Shown: positions 26,101 to 34,294 of the stretch, piece after piece | Position numbering within the stretch: the first letter of the stretch is position 1 | Layout: each line of letters starts with the position of its first letter | NCBI RefSeq assembly: GCF_000737335.2 | Contig: NZ_JMCC02000048.1 | Span: 1-64,000, forward strand | DNA from: Enhygromyxa salina | GTDB taxonomy: Bacteria > Myxococcota_A > Polyangia > Nannocystales > Nannocystaceae | DNA: 64,000 bases | Reading direction: 5' to 3' | Position numbers and translations under genes: made by a program | The notes under the pieces: generated by a model | Database searches by the model: none | What the model saw: only the letters and a program-made list of their open reading frames with translations | Told to the model about the DNA's origin: nothing

Positions 26101-26297
26101 CCCGCTCCCCGAGGCGATGTCCACGCAGAGGTCATAGGCGGACACGTAGTTGGAGAGGTACCCATTGACTGCAGGTGGTCAGACGAGAACCCCCTTCTAG
26201 GGGGCCAATCATACCCCTGCGAACAAACGACCCCTTGGGAGCGAGCGAAGCGAGTGACCCGAAGTGCGAAGGCGGCTGTGGGGGTCATAAAAAGCCC
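26101..26297. repeat. Dispersed intergenic element, minus orientation (copy 1)
   Basis: The part from about 26176 to 26290 matches, in reverse orientation, the elements at 42027-42314 and 51243-51363. Shared landmarks are the hairpin core CCCCCTTCTAGGGGG, the block GGGAGCGAGCGAAGCGAGTGA and GCTGTGGGGG. It lies directly after the stop codon of the minus-strand gene 26298, so it has the same sense as that gene. No coding sequence is supported here. Confidence 0.8.
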
Positions 26298-27983
26298 TCA
26301 GCCTACCGGATCACAGACCGCGCCGCCCTCGATCTGGGCGTTGGTGCGGAAGGTGTTGAGCAGCTCCCAGTGATGGCCCTCGACCTGCGGGATGGTCCCG
26401 TCTTCGCGCACGTTGGTGACGTGATAGGTGTGCTGATTCCAGATCCGCCGGGCTTGGATCCAGCGGTTCTCGGCCTCGCCAAACACCTGCACCGTGGGCT
26501 GGTTGTTGGCGTGGTTGCTGACCACGATGATCTCCGCTGAGCCGTCATTGTCGACGTCCGAGACGACCGGGTACTCGACGATCGTGATGCTCCCGCGCGG
26601 GGCCTGGAGCAGCTGCGCGCCAGTCTGACCGTCAAATACCCACAGCTTGGACTCGTCGCCGTAGATCGCCTCGGCCACGCTGTCACCCAAGAAGTCGAAG
26701 GCCGTCCCCGAAGCGAGGCCGCTGAGATCCGCGACGTTGTTGCTCCACAGCTGGGTCAGGTCGCCCTCGAACGCGGTGTAGTGGTTGCTCGAGCTCAGCG
26801 CGAACTCGGACAGGTCGTCGCCGTCGAGGTCATGAATGGTTGCCGGCCGGCGGTAGTCCGAGTCACCGGTCGGGTTCTGGTTGATGATCTTCTGGCTGCC
26901 GTCGTGCTCGAGGATCGAGAACCCGCCGCTGTGGACCACGATGATCTCGGGCAGGCCGTCGTCGTCGATGTCGCCAACCGCGGGCTGCCCGGCCCCGAGC
27001 GCGTTGTCGAAGTAGTACTCGCTGCCGTCGTCGTGCCAGGCGCTGCGGCCCAGGATGACCTCGAGGTCGTTGTCGCCGTCGAGGTCGGCCGCGGTCGTGG
27101 TCGTCCAGCGAAATTGCACGCCCGCGGTGTCGGCCGCGGCGAACACCAGCTGGCCCAAGTGATCGACCACCATGTGGTTGATCATGATCTCGACGTCGCC
27201 GTCGTTGTCGAGGTCGGCGAGCGCGATCGCGTGCTCGCCACCAAGGCCCAGCTGGTTGTTCTGCCACTTCGGGGTGCCGTCGTGCTCGAACGCGGACAGG
27301 CTGTCGCCTGCGCATGAACCGGCGCCGCTCTGGACGATGATCTCGGGCAGGCCGTCGTCGTCGATGTCGCCGATCGCCGGGGTGCTCGCGCGCGCGAACG
27401 GGCCGGGGAGCATGTAGTGGACCGCCCCGCTGGCGCCGTCGAGCACGTAGATGCGGGCCGACGCGCAGCTGCCCGTGTTGACGACCACGACGATGTCGGG
27501 GGTGTCGCACAGATCGATCTCGCCGTCGTCGTTGTCGTCGGTCAGGTTGGCGACGAGCGGGGTGACGATCGAGTGCACGTAGCCAGCGTCGCCGGACCAC
27601 GACCATTCCGATTGAGGCACGAACGCGTCGGGTGGCGACTGCATCTCGCAGGGGGTCGTGCCGTCGCCGACCTCGTTGACCTTGCAGATGTCGATGGGCC
27701 GGCCGTCTTCGGAGTCTGGCAGCGCGAGGTCGAACTTGGTGCCGCCGTCGCCGTCGCCTGGCTCACCGTCGCCGTCGCCCGGCTCACCGTCACCGTCGCC
27801 GTCGCCCGAGTCACCGTCGCCGTCGCCGGGGGTCTCTTCCCCGACGCTCTCGCCGCTCTCGGTGCTGAGCGAGTCACCGTTGTCGCTCGTCGTGGTCTGG
27901 CTCGCGCTCGACGAGGCTCCGTCGTCGGCGCACGCGAGCGCGGCGGTCAGACTCAACCCAAGTAGACGAGCTTGGCGATGCAT
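26298..27983 (-). CDS. FG-GAP/VCBS-repeat lipoprotein
   Basis: 561 aa from ATG 27983; ATG 27998 would add five residues before the signal peptide. Lipobox LAC in MHRQARLLGLSLTAALAC, then a long GDGDGDGEPGDGDG linker. The rest (about residues 110-520) consists of integrin-like FG-GAP/VCBS repeats, seen as recurring Asp-rich loops: DIDDDGLPEIIV (twice), DLDNDGDVEIMI, DLDGDNDLEVIL, DVDNDGSAEIIV. These loops bind calcium and form a beta-propeller. Probably a surface adhesin or binding protein. TATGTT (27990-27995) ends 6 nt before ATG 27983, supporting that start. Confidence 0.88.
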   Translation of the reverse strand: MHRQARLLGLSLTAALACADDGASSSASQTTTSDNGDSLSTESGESVGEETPGDGDGDSGDGDGDGEPGDGDGEPGDGDGGTKFDLALPDSEDGRPIDICKVNEVGDGTTPCEMQSPPDAFVPQSEWSWSGDAGYVHSIVTPLVANLTDDNDDGEIDLCDTPDIVVVVNTGSCASARIYVLDGASGAVHYMLPGPFARASTPAIGDIDDDGLPEIIVQSGAGSCAGDSLSAFEHDGTPKWQNNQLGLGGEHAIALADLDNDGDVEIMINHMVVDHLGQLVFAAADTAGVQFRWTTTTAADLDGDNDLEVILGRSAWHDDGSEYYFDNALGAGQPAVGDIDDDGLPEIIVVHSGGFSILEHDGSQKIINQNPTGDSDYRRPATIHDLDGDDLSEFALSSSNHYTAFEGDLTQLWSNNVADLSGLASGTAFDFLGDSVAEAIYGDESKLWVFDGQTGAQLLQAPRGSITIVEYPVVSDVDNDGSAEIIVVSNHANNQPTVQVFGEAENRWIQARRIWNQHTYHVTNVREDGTIPQVEGHHWELLNTFRTNAQIEGGAVCDPVG

Positions 27984-28025
27984 GGACCGAACATACACGA
28001 GGGCGCGGACACATTGGCCCCGCGC

Positions 28026-29564
28026 CTACTCGGCCACGCCCACGAAGCGCGAGACCGGGACCGCGCGGTAGCTGAACTGCCCCGGCGGCATGAACAAGGT
28101 CCACACGGCCTGGGGCGACGCTGCCGGGTCGAGCTCGCGCAGCCGCGACGCCGTGTCGGGGTGCTCGGCGGAGGTCCAGGTCGAGTCGAGCCGCAGCACA
28201 TGCCCGCTTGGGGTCACGTCCGCGTCGCCGGCGATCGGCGAGCTGAACAGCGAGTCGTCGTCGGTCCAGACCTGCTTCGCGGTCATGCTGTTGAAGTTCA
28301 GGGCGAATCGGACCGCGCGGGAGTGGGCGTCGTCGTCGGGCTGCGCGGGGTTGCCAACGGCGTTGTCGTAGAGCATCAGGCTGCCGTCGGCTTGCCACTG
28401 CGGTGAGTGCTGGTGAAAGAACCAGCGATCACCATCGAGCGAGAAGTCGCCCTCGTCACCGAGCCGCCACAGGACCTCACCGGTCCCATGGTCGATTGCG
28501 ATGATCCAGTCTTGGTGCCGCATCGACAGCAGGATCGTGTCGTCGTTGGCGGTGTAGACCAGGCCGTTGGCGTGGGTCCAGTCGTGGCCGTCTTCGGGGC
28601 TGTTGGGGTCGGGGATCATCATGGGGATGAAGAACCCGTCGCGCCGCCGTTGCGGATCCAGGTGATCGAAGGTGTCCCAGCTCCAGACCAGCTCGCCCGC
28701 GGGGGTGAACTCCAAGATCGTGTCGCCCGCGACGTGGAGCGTGCCCTCGCCCTGGTAGTCCACGTCCTGAAACGAGTAGCCGAGCGCCATGAAGTTGCCG
28801 CTTGGGAGCTCGATGAGATCGTGGTGGAGACCCGCGGGCGCGCCGATCGACGCGGCCTCGACCTGCATCACCACGCCGCCGAACTCATCGACGACATACG
28901 CGGAATTGCGGCGGAGGTACGACACGGTCCCGTCGGGTCGCAGCTTCACGCCGGTGAAGATGTCCGCGATGTCGGTGTAGTCGTCGGCGTCGCCAAGGTA
29001 CCAGCGCGTCGTGCCCTCGTCGTCGACCAAGAACACGCCGCTTGGGGACGCGGTGAACAGCTGCGTCATGTCGAACAGCCGCCAGCTCGGGTCGACCGCG
29101 GCCGCGCCGAGCGAGTCGATCTCGAACTTGGCGACGTAGCCGGGCAGCGCGGGATCGGTGGTGACCTCGCCCTGCCACTGCGCCGTGCGATCGCCGTTGG
29201 CCTCGCTGACGGTCAATGCCAAGCCGTGGACGGTGCCCGGTCGCAGGCCACGCACGCGAAAGTGCAAGCTGGTCGCCGGCTCGCCCTCGCCAGGACCGAG
29301 CAGGAACACCCGCACGTCGTCATCGGTGAGGTGGGTGAGCTCGCCAGTGCCCGGCGCGGTGAGCTCGCAGACCACGTCGATGATCATGGGCTGGCCTGGG
29401 TGGTGGATGATCGTGGGCTCGGCAAGCGCGAACGCGGCGGGCTCACCAGACTCGCTGCTCGATTCGGTGTCGGTCCCAGAGTTGGTTGTGCCGCTGGGGT
29501 CGTTGCCGGCCGCACGACAGGCGCTGAGCCCCACACACGCACACACGGCCACCCAACCCCGCAT
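28026..29564 (-). CDS. Arylsulfotransferase (ASST)-like lipoprotein
   Basis: 512 aa. Signal peptide MRGWVAVCACVGLSAC with lipobox LSAC and a Ser/Thr-rich linker. An N-terminal beta-sandwich-like region (about 45-140) precedes a six-bladed propeller of the ASST type with the family's His/Arg-containing segments in order: LHHDLIELPSGNFMALG, DWTHANGLVYTANDDTILLSMRHQDWIIAID, VLWRLG and FFHQHSPQWQADGSLMLYDN. In the family these histidines carry out sulfate transfer between phenols without PAPS. ASST is usually periplasmic with a DsbA/B partner; none is visible here, so it may be a divergent member with another role. TAGGAT (29572-29577) ends 7 nt upstream of the ATG. Confidence 0.85.
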   Translation of the reverse strand: MRGWVAVCACVGLSACRAAGNDPSGTTNSGTDTESSSESGEPAAFALAEPTIIHHPGQPMIIDVVCELTAPGTGELTHLTDDDVRVFLLGPGEGEPATSLHFRVRGLRPGTVHGLALTVSEANGDRTAQWQGEVTTDPALPGYVAKFEIDSLGAAAVDPSWRLFDMTQLFTASPSGVFLVDDEGTTRWYLGDADDYTDIADIFTGVKLRPDGTVSYLRRNSAYVVDEFGGVVMQVEAASIGAPAGLHHDLIELPSGNFMALGYSFQDVDYQGEGTLHVAGDTILEFTPAGELVWSWDTFDHLDPQRRRDGFFIPMMIPDPNSPEDGHDWTHANGLVYTANDDTILLSMRHQDWIIAIDHGTGEVLWRLGDEGDFSLDGDRWFFHQHSPQWQADGSLMLYDNAVGNPAQPDDDAHSRAVRFALNFNSMTAKQVWTDDDSLFSSPIAGDADVTPSGHVLRLDSTWTSAEHPDTASRLRELDPAASPQAVWTLFMPPGQFSYRAVPVSRFVGVAE

Positions 29565-29638
29565 CTAGTGAATCCTACGCGATGGGGGACGGGGCGGTAC
29601 GGATTTTTTCGGCTCGATCGCGGGAGCCGTACCCAGGC

Positions 29639-30523
29639 TCACTCCTTGTGCTTGGCCAGCCTCGCCAGCGAACCGATCCGCGCTTGGATCTCGGCGACCT
29701 GTTGTTGCAGCAGATCGAGCTCGAGCTCGAGTGAGGGCGCGCCCTCGTGGGCGGCCCGCGCGAGCTCCACGGCCTCGGACTGGGCCTCGTCCATGCCGCT
29801 CATGATCACGCCAATGAACAGGTTCAAGATGATCATCGTGCCGATCAGGACGAACGACACGAAGAACAGCGCGCCAACGAGGGGCTGGGCGACCGGTGAG
29901 CTGCACAGCACGACCGAGTCCGCGTCGTAGCCGTAGCGATCGCAGCCGTACATGTTGATGTACATGACGTCGGTCCAGTCCTCGAGCGTGACCACGCGGA
30001 ACAGCGAGAGCATCGCCATCTCCAGGGACTGGAAGTGCAGCGGGTCGTTCTCACCAAACAAGAACACCGCGGCCACCGCGTACACGTAGAACAGCATGAA
30101 CAGCAGCACGCTGACGTAGAGCATCGAAGGGATGCTCTTGAGCAGCGCGCCAACGAGGATCTGCAGCTTGGGCAGGGCCTTGACCAGCTTCAGCACCCGC
30201 AGCAGTCGCAGCAGCCGCAGGACCGTGACAGCGTTGCCCTCGAAGGGGAGGAAGCACGCGGCGACGATGACGAAGTCGAAGACGTTCCACGGGTCCAGGA
30301 AGTACCGCCACGGGCGCTTGCCCTCGGCGGCCATCTTGACCACGATCTCGGCCACGAAGATCCACAAGATCAGCTGGTCGCCAATGTGCAGCGCGTTGTG
30401 ATAGCGCTCGACGAGGCCCGGGTAGGTCTCGAGCCCCACCAGCACACCGGCAAGCACGATCACCGCTGTGATCGAATTTTGAAACCAGGCTGCGTTGGCG
30501 ATCTTCTTGAAAAATTCTTGCAC
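29639..30523 (-). CDS. Voltage-gated ion channel (single-domain, Nav/Cav-like)
   Basis: 294 aa from GTG 30523, with GGGAG about 10 nt upstream; the frame is open to 31033, but that part overlaps the divergent gene at 30641. Six membrane segments: S1-S3 in about residues 13-92, S4 voltage sensor LLRLLRLLRVLKLVKALPKL with regularly spaced Arg/Lys (about 95-115), S5 to about 150, a pore loop with the selectivity filter TLEDWTD, and S6 FFVSFVLIGTMIILNLFIGVIM. A C-terminal coiled coil (about 250-285) probably joins four subunits. The TxExW filter places it near the NaChBac family. Cysteines around the pore (GCDRYGY..., VLCSSP) are unusual. Confidence 0.9.
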   Translation of the reverse strand: MQEFFKKIANAAWFQNSITAVIVLAGVLVGLETYPGLVERYHNALHIGDQLILWIFVAEIVVKMAAEGKRPWRYFLDPWNVFDFVIVAACFLPFEGNAVTVLRLLRLLRVLKLVKALPKLQILVGALLKSIPSMLYVSVLLFMLFYVYAVAAVFLFGENDPLHFQSLEMAMLSLFRVVTLEDWTDVMYINMYGCDRYGYDADSVVLCSSPVAQPLVGALFFVSFVLIGTMIILNLFIGVIMSGMDEAQSEAVELARAAHEGAPSLELELDLLQQQVAEIQARIGSLARLAKHKE

Positions 30524-30640
30524 GGACTCGGACTCCCAGTGAAGCGGCGGAGCGTACGCAGGGCCGGGTTGGGGATCAACGGATGTGCACAGTCGCGAAA
30601 CGGGGCGATCGCGCGGTCGCCGGGGCGGTATCATGCCGAG

Positions 30641-31150
30641 ATGGGCGTCACCGAAGAGCTGTATCGACTCGGTCAGGCCGCGCGCCGGCTCAACGACGGC
30701 TCGGATCAGCTCGATCGCACGCTGTCCGAGATCGACGGCGCGCTCGCACGCTTGATGCTCGGGTTCGAGTATCAGCTGCCGCGACCAATCGCGGAGCACG
30801 TGCATCATGACAACGCGGGCAAGCGCGTGATCGAGGTCAGCTACCTGGGCTATCTGCGCATGGACGCGGGGGGCGACCCTGGCGAGTCGATCTCGAGCGG
30901 GGTCGCCAAATTTCACCTGGGGGTCAAGACCTTGAAGATCCTCGAGGGTCGCAGCTCCTCCGGGGAGCAGCCCGGCCGCGTCGTCACCCTGCTCGAGGCA
31001 CCGCGGGCGATCCGGCACGCGGCCGTCGATCACCTCGCGCGCTTGGTGGCCGGGCTCGCCGAGCAGGTCGACGAGATGGTCGGCAACATCGAGCGGCGCA
31101 ACGCGATCGCGGTGTCGATCCTCGACACCCTTGGCAGTTCCCGGGAGTAG
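30641..31150 (+). CDS. Hypothetical protein, divergent from the ion channel
   Basis: 169 aa, no signal peptide or membrane segment. A helical N-terminus (EELYRLGQAARRLNDGSDQLDRTLSEIDGALARL) is followed by a mixed region (IEVSYLGYLRM..., VAKFHLGVKTLKILEG) and a helical C-terminus. No family recognised. The start ATG 30641 is supported by TATCAT (30629-30634) ending exactly 6 nt upstream; there is no Shine-Dalgarno. Its start is 117 bp from the channel gene start on the other strand. Confidence 0.65.
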   Translation: MGVTEELYRLGQAARRLNDGSDQLDRTLSEIDGALARLMLGFEYQLPRPIAEHVHHDNAGKRVIEVSYLGYLRMDAGGDPGESISSGVAKFHLGVKTLKILEGRSSSGEQPGRVVTLLEAPRAIRHAAVDHLARLVAGLAEQVDEMVGNIERRNAIAVSILDTLGSSRE

Positions 31151-31236
31151 GGCCGCCTCCTCCCCCCCCGCAGGGTGGCTGTTTCGGCGGTTGCGCGGCC
31201 ATGCCCGTCGCCGCCCGCTTCTGATACCCTCGGCGA

Positions 31237-32694
31237 ATGTCGAGTCGTCGCGTTGTATCGGGTCTGAGTGCGTGCTTCACCGTGGGCGTCTTGGCCGCGA
31301 GCGGCTGCGGTGACGGCCGGGGTGACGGCACGAGCACCAACGCGACGGGCTTCACCGCCAGCGCGGACGGTACCGGCGACGGCATCACCAGCCAGAGCAG
31401 CATGGGCGACGGCGACGGCGACACCGGTGACGGCGACGCGGACACCAACACGACCAACACGACCAACACCGGAGACGGCGACGGCGACCCCGGCGACGGA
31501 GACGGCGACACCAGCGGCGGCCCCAAGTTCGACATCGCGGGGATCCCCGACGGCGAGCTCGACTGCCAGTGCGGCACCAGCCTCGACTTCTCCTACATCT
31601 GGATCGCCAACAGCACCCAGAGCACGGTCACCAAGCTCAACACCGAGACCATGGAGGAGGAGGGCCGGTTCTTGACGCGCGCCGACGGCAACGGCAGCCC
31701 CTCGCGGACCTCGGTCTCGCTCTCGGGCCGGGCGGTCGCGGTCGCCAACCGCAACGGCGGCGTGGTCAAGGTGTTCTCGCAGCACGAGGACTGCGACCCC
31801 AACAAGAACGGGATGCCGGGCCTGCAGACCTCGACGGATCTCAACTACCTGCCCTGGGGCGAGGACGACTGCGTCGATTGGTTCGTGCCCTTCGACTACA
31901 CGACCCAGCGCCCGGTCGCGTGGGCGCCGGGCATCTTGGACATGAGCACCTGCACCTACTCCAACGAGCAGCTGTGGACGGCGGGCTGCAAGCCCGGTCA
32001 AGACGCGGTGGTCAAGGTCAGCCTGATCGACGGCGACACCGGCAACATCGAGTTCACCGTCAGCGTGCCCGGCTTCGAGTGCTCCTCGCTCTCGCCCTAC
32101 GGCGGGGCCGTCAACGCCGAGGGCAACTTTTGGTTCACGAACTTGGTCCCGGGCAGCGATCGGCTTGGCTTCGTCAATCGCCTGACCCAAGAGACGCAGG
32201 TGTGGAACATGCCGATCACCCCCTACGGCATGACCGTCGACCACGACGGCAACCCGTGGATCGCCTCGTGGTCGAGCAGCCAACAAGCGAGCGCGGCCAA
32301 GTTCGACGTGCAGACAGAGACTTGGTCGTACGCGAACAACCATGTCGCGCACAGCTTGTCGGGCATCCAAGAAGACGCGAACGGCCGGATGTGGATGAAC
32401 TACTGGACCTACGACGGCCAGAACATGGGCACGGGCGGGCTGGTGTACATCGACATGGAGACGATGCAGGTCAGCGAGCCCTTCGACCTTGGCTGCCAAT
32501 CCAGCACGTGCCGCGGGATGAGCGTGGATCTCAATGGCATGATCTGGTCGACCTCGATGGCGAGCAATACTGCGTTCCGCTTCAACCCCGACACGCTGCA
32601 GATCGACACCTATAGTCAGCTAGTTGGGCCCTACACCTACTCGGACATGACCGGGTGGGGCATTCAGAGCGCCGCCTGCGGGCCCCAGGGGTGA
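31237..32694 (+). CDS. Beta-propeller lipoprotein (paralogue B)
   Basis: 485 aa. Lipobox LAASGC in the signal peptide MSSRRVVSGLSACFTVGVLAASGC, then a long Gly/Asp/Thr-rich linker with GDGD and TNTTNT blocks up to about residue 95. The propeller domain parallels the protein at 19638 blade by blade (SYIWIANSTQSTVTKLNTETMEEEGRF, LSPYGGAVNAEGNFWFTNL, TPYGMTVDHDGNPWIASW, GPYTYSDMTGWG). It has more cysteines than its paralogue (CQCGTS, CKPGQD, CQSSTCRG). TACCCT (31225-31230) ends 6 nt before the ATG. Function unknown. Confidence 0.85.
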   Translation: MSSRRVVSGLSACFTVGVLAASGCGDGRGDGTSTNATGFTASADGTGDGITSQSSMGDGDGDTGDGDADTNTTNTTNTGDGDGDPGDGDGDTSGGPKFDIAGIPDGELDCQCGTSLDFSYIWIANSTQSTVTKLNTETMEEEGRFLTRADGNGSPSRTSVSLSGRAVAVANRNGGVVKVFSQHEDCDPNKNGMPGLQTSTDLNYLPWGEDDCVDWFVPFDYTTQRPVAWAPGILDMSTCTYSNEQLWTAGCKPGQDAVVKVSLIDGDTGNIEFTVSVPGFECSSLSPYGGAVNAEGNFWFTNLVPGSDRLGFVNRLTQETQVWNMPITPYGMTVDHDGNPWIASWSSSQQASAAKFDVQTETWSYANNHVAHSLSGIQEDANGRMWMNYWTYDGQNMGTGGLVYIDMETMQVSEPFDLGCQSSTCRGMSVDLNGMIWSTSMASNTAFRFNPDTLQIDTYSQLVGPYTYSDMTGWGIQSAACGPQG

Positions 32695-33216
32695 GGCCGG
32701 GGGCAGGGCGGGGGCAGGGGCGGCGACCAGCTGCTCGACCCGGGCGGCGACCAGCTCGCTCAGGCCAAGCTTGGCCAAGCCGCCGGTGACTTGGCCAAGC
32801 TGCGACGACGCGCTGGCTTGCACGTGCGCGGCGGGGATCCTCGTCGGTCGGTCTTGCTTGGTTGGGTCCGTGGCGGATGCCCTGCGCTTGGTCTCGGTCT
32901 CCGAGATCGTGACCGGTCGCGGTGTCTGGCCACCGCCAGCGTAGTACGCCGAGCCGCGGCCACCACGTTCGGCGACGCCAGCCGCCGGATCCTGTTCCCC
33001 CGCGCCCCCGCTTGGCTGGGACTCGCCGCTGACGACGCCGAGGTAGCCCTGCTTGTCGCTGCGCTCGGCGTCGCGCGGGGCAAACTGCATGACGATCAGG
33101 AACCCAATGTACGCAGCAGATGCCGCGAGCACGCAGCCAAACAACAAGCGGTCGACGGGGGCGCGGCCCAGCTCGAGGGGCTCGGGTGCATGCTCGTCGT
33201 CGCTGGTGGTTCCCAT
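32620..33216 (-). CDS. Membrane-anchored hypothetical protein downstream of murB
   Basis: 198 aa from ATG 33216. A short cytoplasmic N-terminus is followed by one membrane segment (LLFGCVLAASAAYIGFLIVMQF, about residues 24-45), then a Gly/Ser/Pro-rich region with no recognised domain. It lies 61 bp after murB on the same strand, the place where ftsQ or ddl genes sit in other bacteria, and shares the single-span topology of FtsQ but no POTRA domain is visible. Its last 75 bp overlap the 3' end of the lipoprotein gene on the other strand, so the true C-terminus or the reality of the gene is less certain. Confidence 0.55.
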   Translation of the reverse strand: MGTTSDDEHAPEPLELGRAPVDRLLFGCVLAASAAYIGFLIVMQFAPRDAERSDKQGYLGVVSGESQPSGGAGEQDPAAGVAERGGRGSAYYAGGGQTPRPVTISETETKRRASATDPTKQDRPTRIPAAHVQASASSQLGQVTGGLAKLGLSELVAARVEQLVAAPAPALPPASPLGPAGGALNAPPGHVRVGVGPN

Positions 33217-33277
33217 CGCCCGTCCCCGACAGTCATGGCGCGGGCACGTTCCCGCCACCGGACGATAGCAGAGCGAC

Positions 33278-34291
33278 TCAGCCAGGCTCGCCGATGACCT
33301 TGACCTCGGTCTCGAGCCGCACGCCGTGGACCCGCTCGACCTCGGCGCGGACGAACTCGATCAGCTCGAGCATGTCGGCGGCCGTGCACGCGGGGTCGAT
33401 CGAGCGATCGACCACCAACCAGTTCGCGTGCTTGGGCGAGACGATCGCCCCCCCGCGCCGCGTGCCCTTGAGCCCGGCGGCCTCGATCAGCCGGCCCGCG
33501 TGGTCGCCCGTTGGGTTCTTGAAGGTGCTGCCGTTGTTCGGCACCTTCTTGGGCTCGCGCTCGTCCCGGCGCTTGCGCAGCGCGGCGACCTCGGCGTCGA
33601 TCTCGGCGCGCGGGCGCGGTCGCAGCTCGAGCTCGGCCCACACGACGATCTCGTGCTTGGGCAGATCCGAGTCGCGGTAGCGAAACCCACACGCGGCGTG
33701 ATCACGCAGGCGCTCGCGCCCGCTCAGATCCAAGCTGCGGACCTTGGTGACGACGTTGGTGAACTCGCCCAGGTAGGTGCCGGCGTTCATGATCAGCCCG
33801 CCGCCGACGCTGCCTGGCACGCCACCTAGAAACTCCACGCCGCCAAGCTCCCACGCCGTGGCTTTGGACAACAGGCGGCCCGTCGACGCGCCGGCCTCGA
33901 CGTGCACGCGGGTTGGCTGGCCTTCGGGATCGGGCCGAGACACCTCGTTGATCCGGCCCAAGTTGATCACCACCCCCCGCAGGCCGCCGTCGCGGACCAG
34001 CAGGTTGGTGCCGCTGCCGACGAAGTGGACCGGCGTCTTGCTGGCCTCGCAGCGGGCCAAGAGCGCGGCGAGGGTCGGGATGTTGGCCGGGCGCGCCCAC
34101 ACGTCGGCCGGGCCGCCCAGGCGCAGGGTCGTGTGCCGGGCCATGGGCTCATCGAGGCGCAGCTCGAGCAACGCCGGATCCATCTCCAGCAAGTCCAGCG
34201 CGCGGACCGACTCTGGGGACTCGGCGACGGACAGCGCACCGAGTCCCTCCACCAGTCCCGCCAGCACGGCTTGGCCCAAAGATGCGCGCAC
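33278..34291 (-). CDS. murB: UDP-N-acetylenolpyruvoylglucosamine reductase
   Basis: 337 aa from GTG 34291. Reduces UDP-GlcNAc-enolpyruvate to UDP-MurNAc in peptidoglycan synthesis, using FAD and NADPH. FAD-binding motifs: HTTLRLGGPADVWARP, HFVGSGTNLLVRDGGLRGVVINLGR, and GGVEFLGGVPGSVGGGLIMNAGTYLGEF. The proton-donor Ser in NNGSTFKNPTGDHAGRLIEAAGLKG identifies a type I-like enzyme, and the terminal Glu in VRLETEVKVIGEPG is also conserved. The start lies 3 nt after the murC stop, so murC and murB form one transcription unit. Confidence 0.96.
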   Translation of the reverse strand: MRASLGQAVLAGLVEGLGALSVAESPESVRALDLLEMDPALLELRLDEPMARHTTLRLGGPADVWARPANIPTLAALLARCEASKTPVHFVGSGTNLLVRDGGLRGVVINLGRINEVSRPDPEGQPTRVHVEAGASTGRLLSKATAWELGGVEFLGGVPGSVGGGLIMNAGTYLGEFTNVVTKVRSLDLSGRERLRDHAACGFRYRDSDLPKHEIVVWAELELRPRPRAEIDAEVAALRKRRDEREPKKVPNNGSTFKNPTGDHAGRLIEAAGLKGTRRGGAIVSPKHANWLVVDRSIDPACTAADMLELIEFVRAEVERVHGVRLETEVKVIGEPG

Positions 34292-34294
34292 GGC

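Noticed and set aside
24931..26145. Long open frames on both strands across the inverted repeat island (up to 404 aa)
   Set aside because: They read the same DNA in mirror image, pass through an 8-bp repeat that shifts frame each unit, run into the 3' end of the asparaginase gene and show no known domain.
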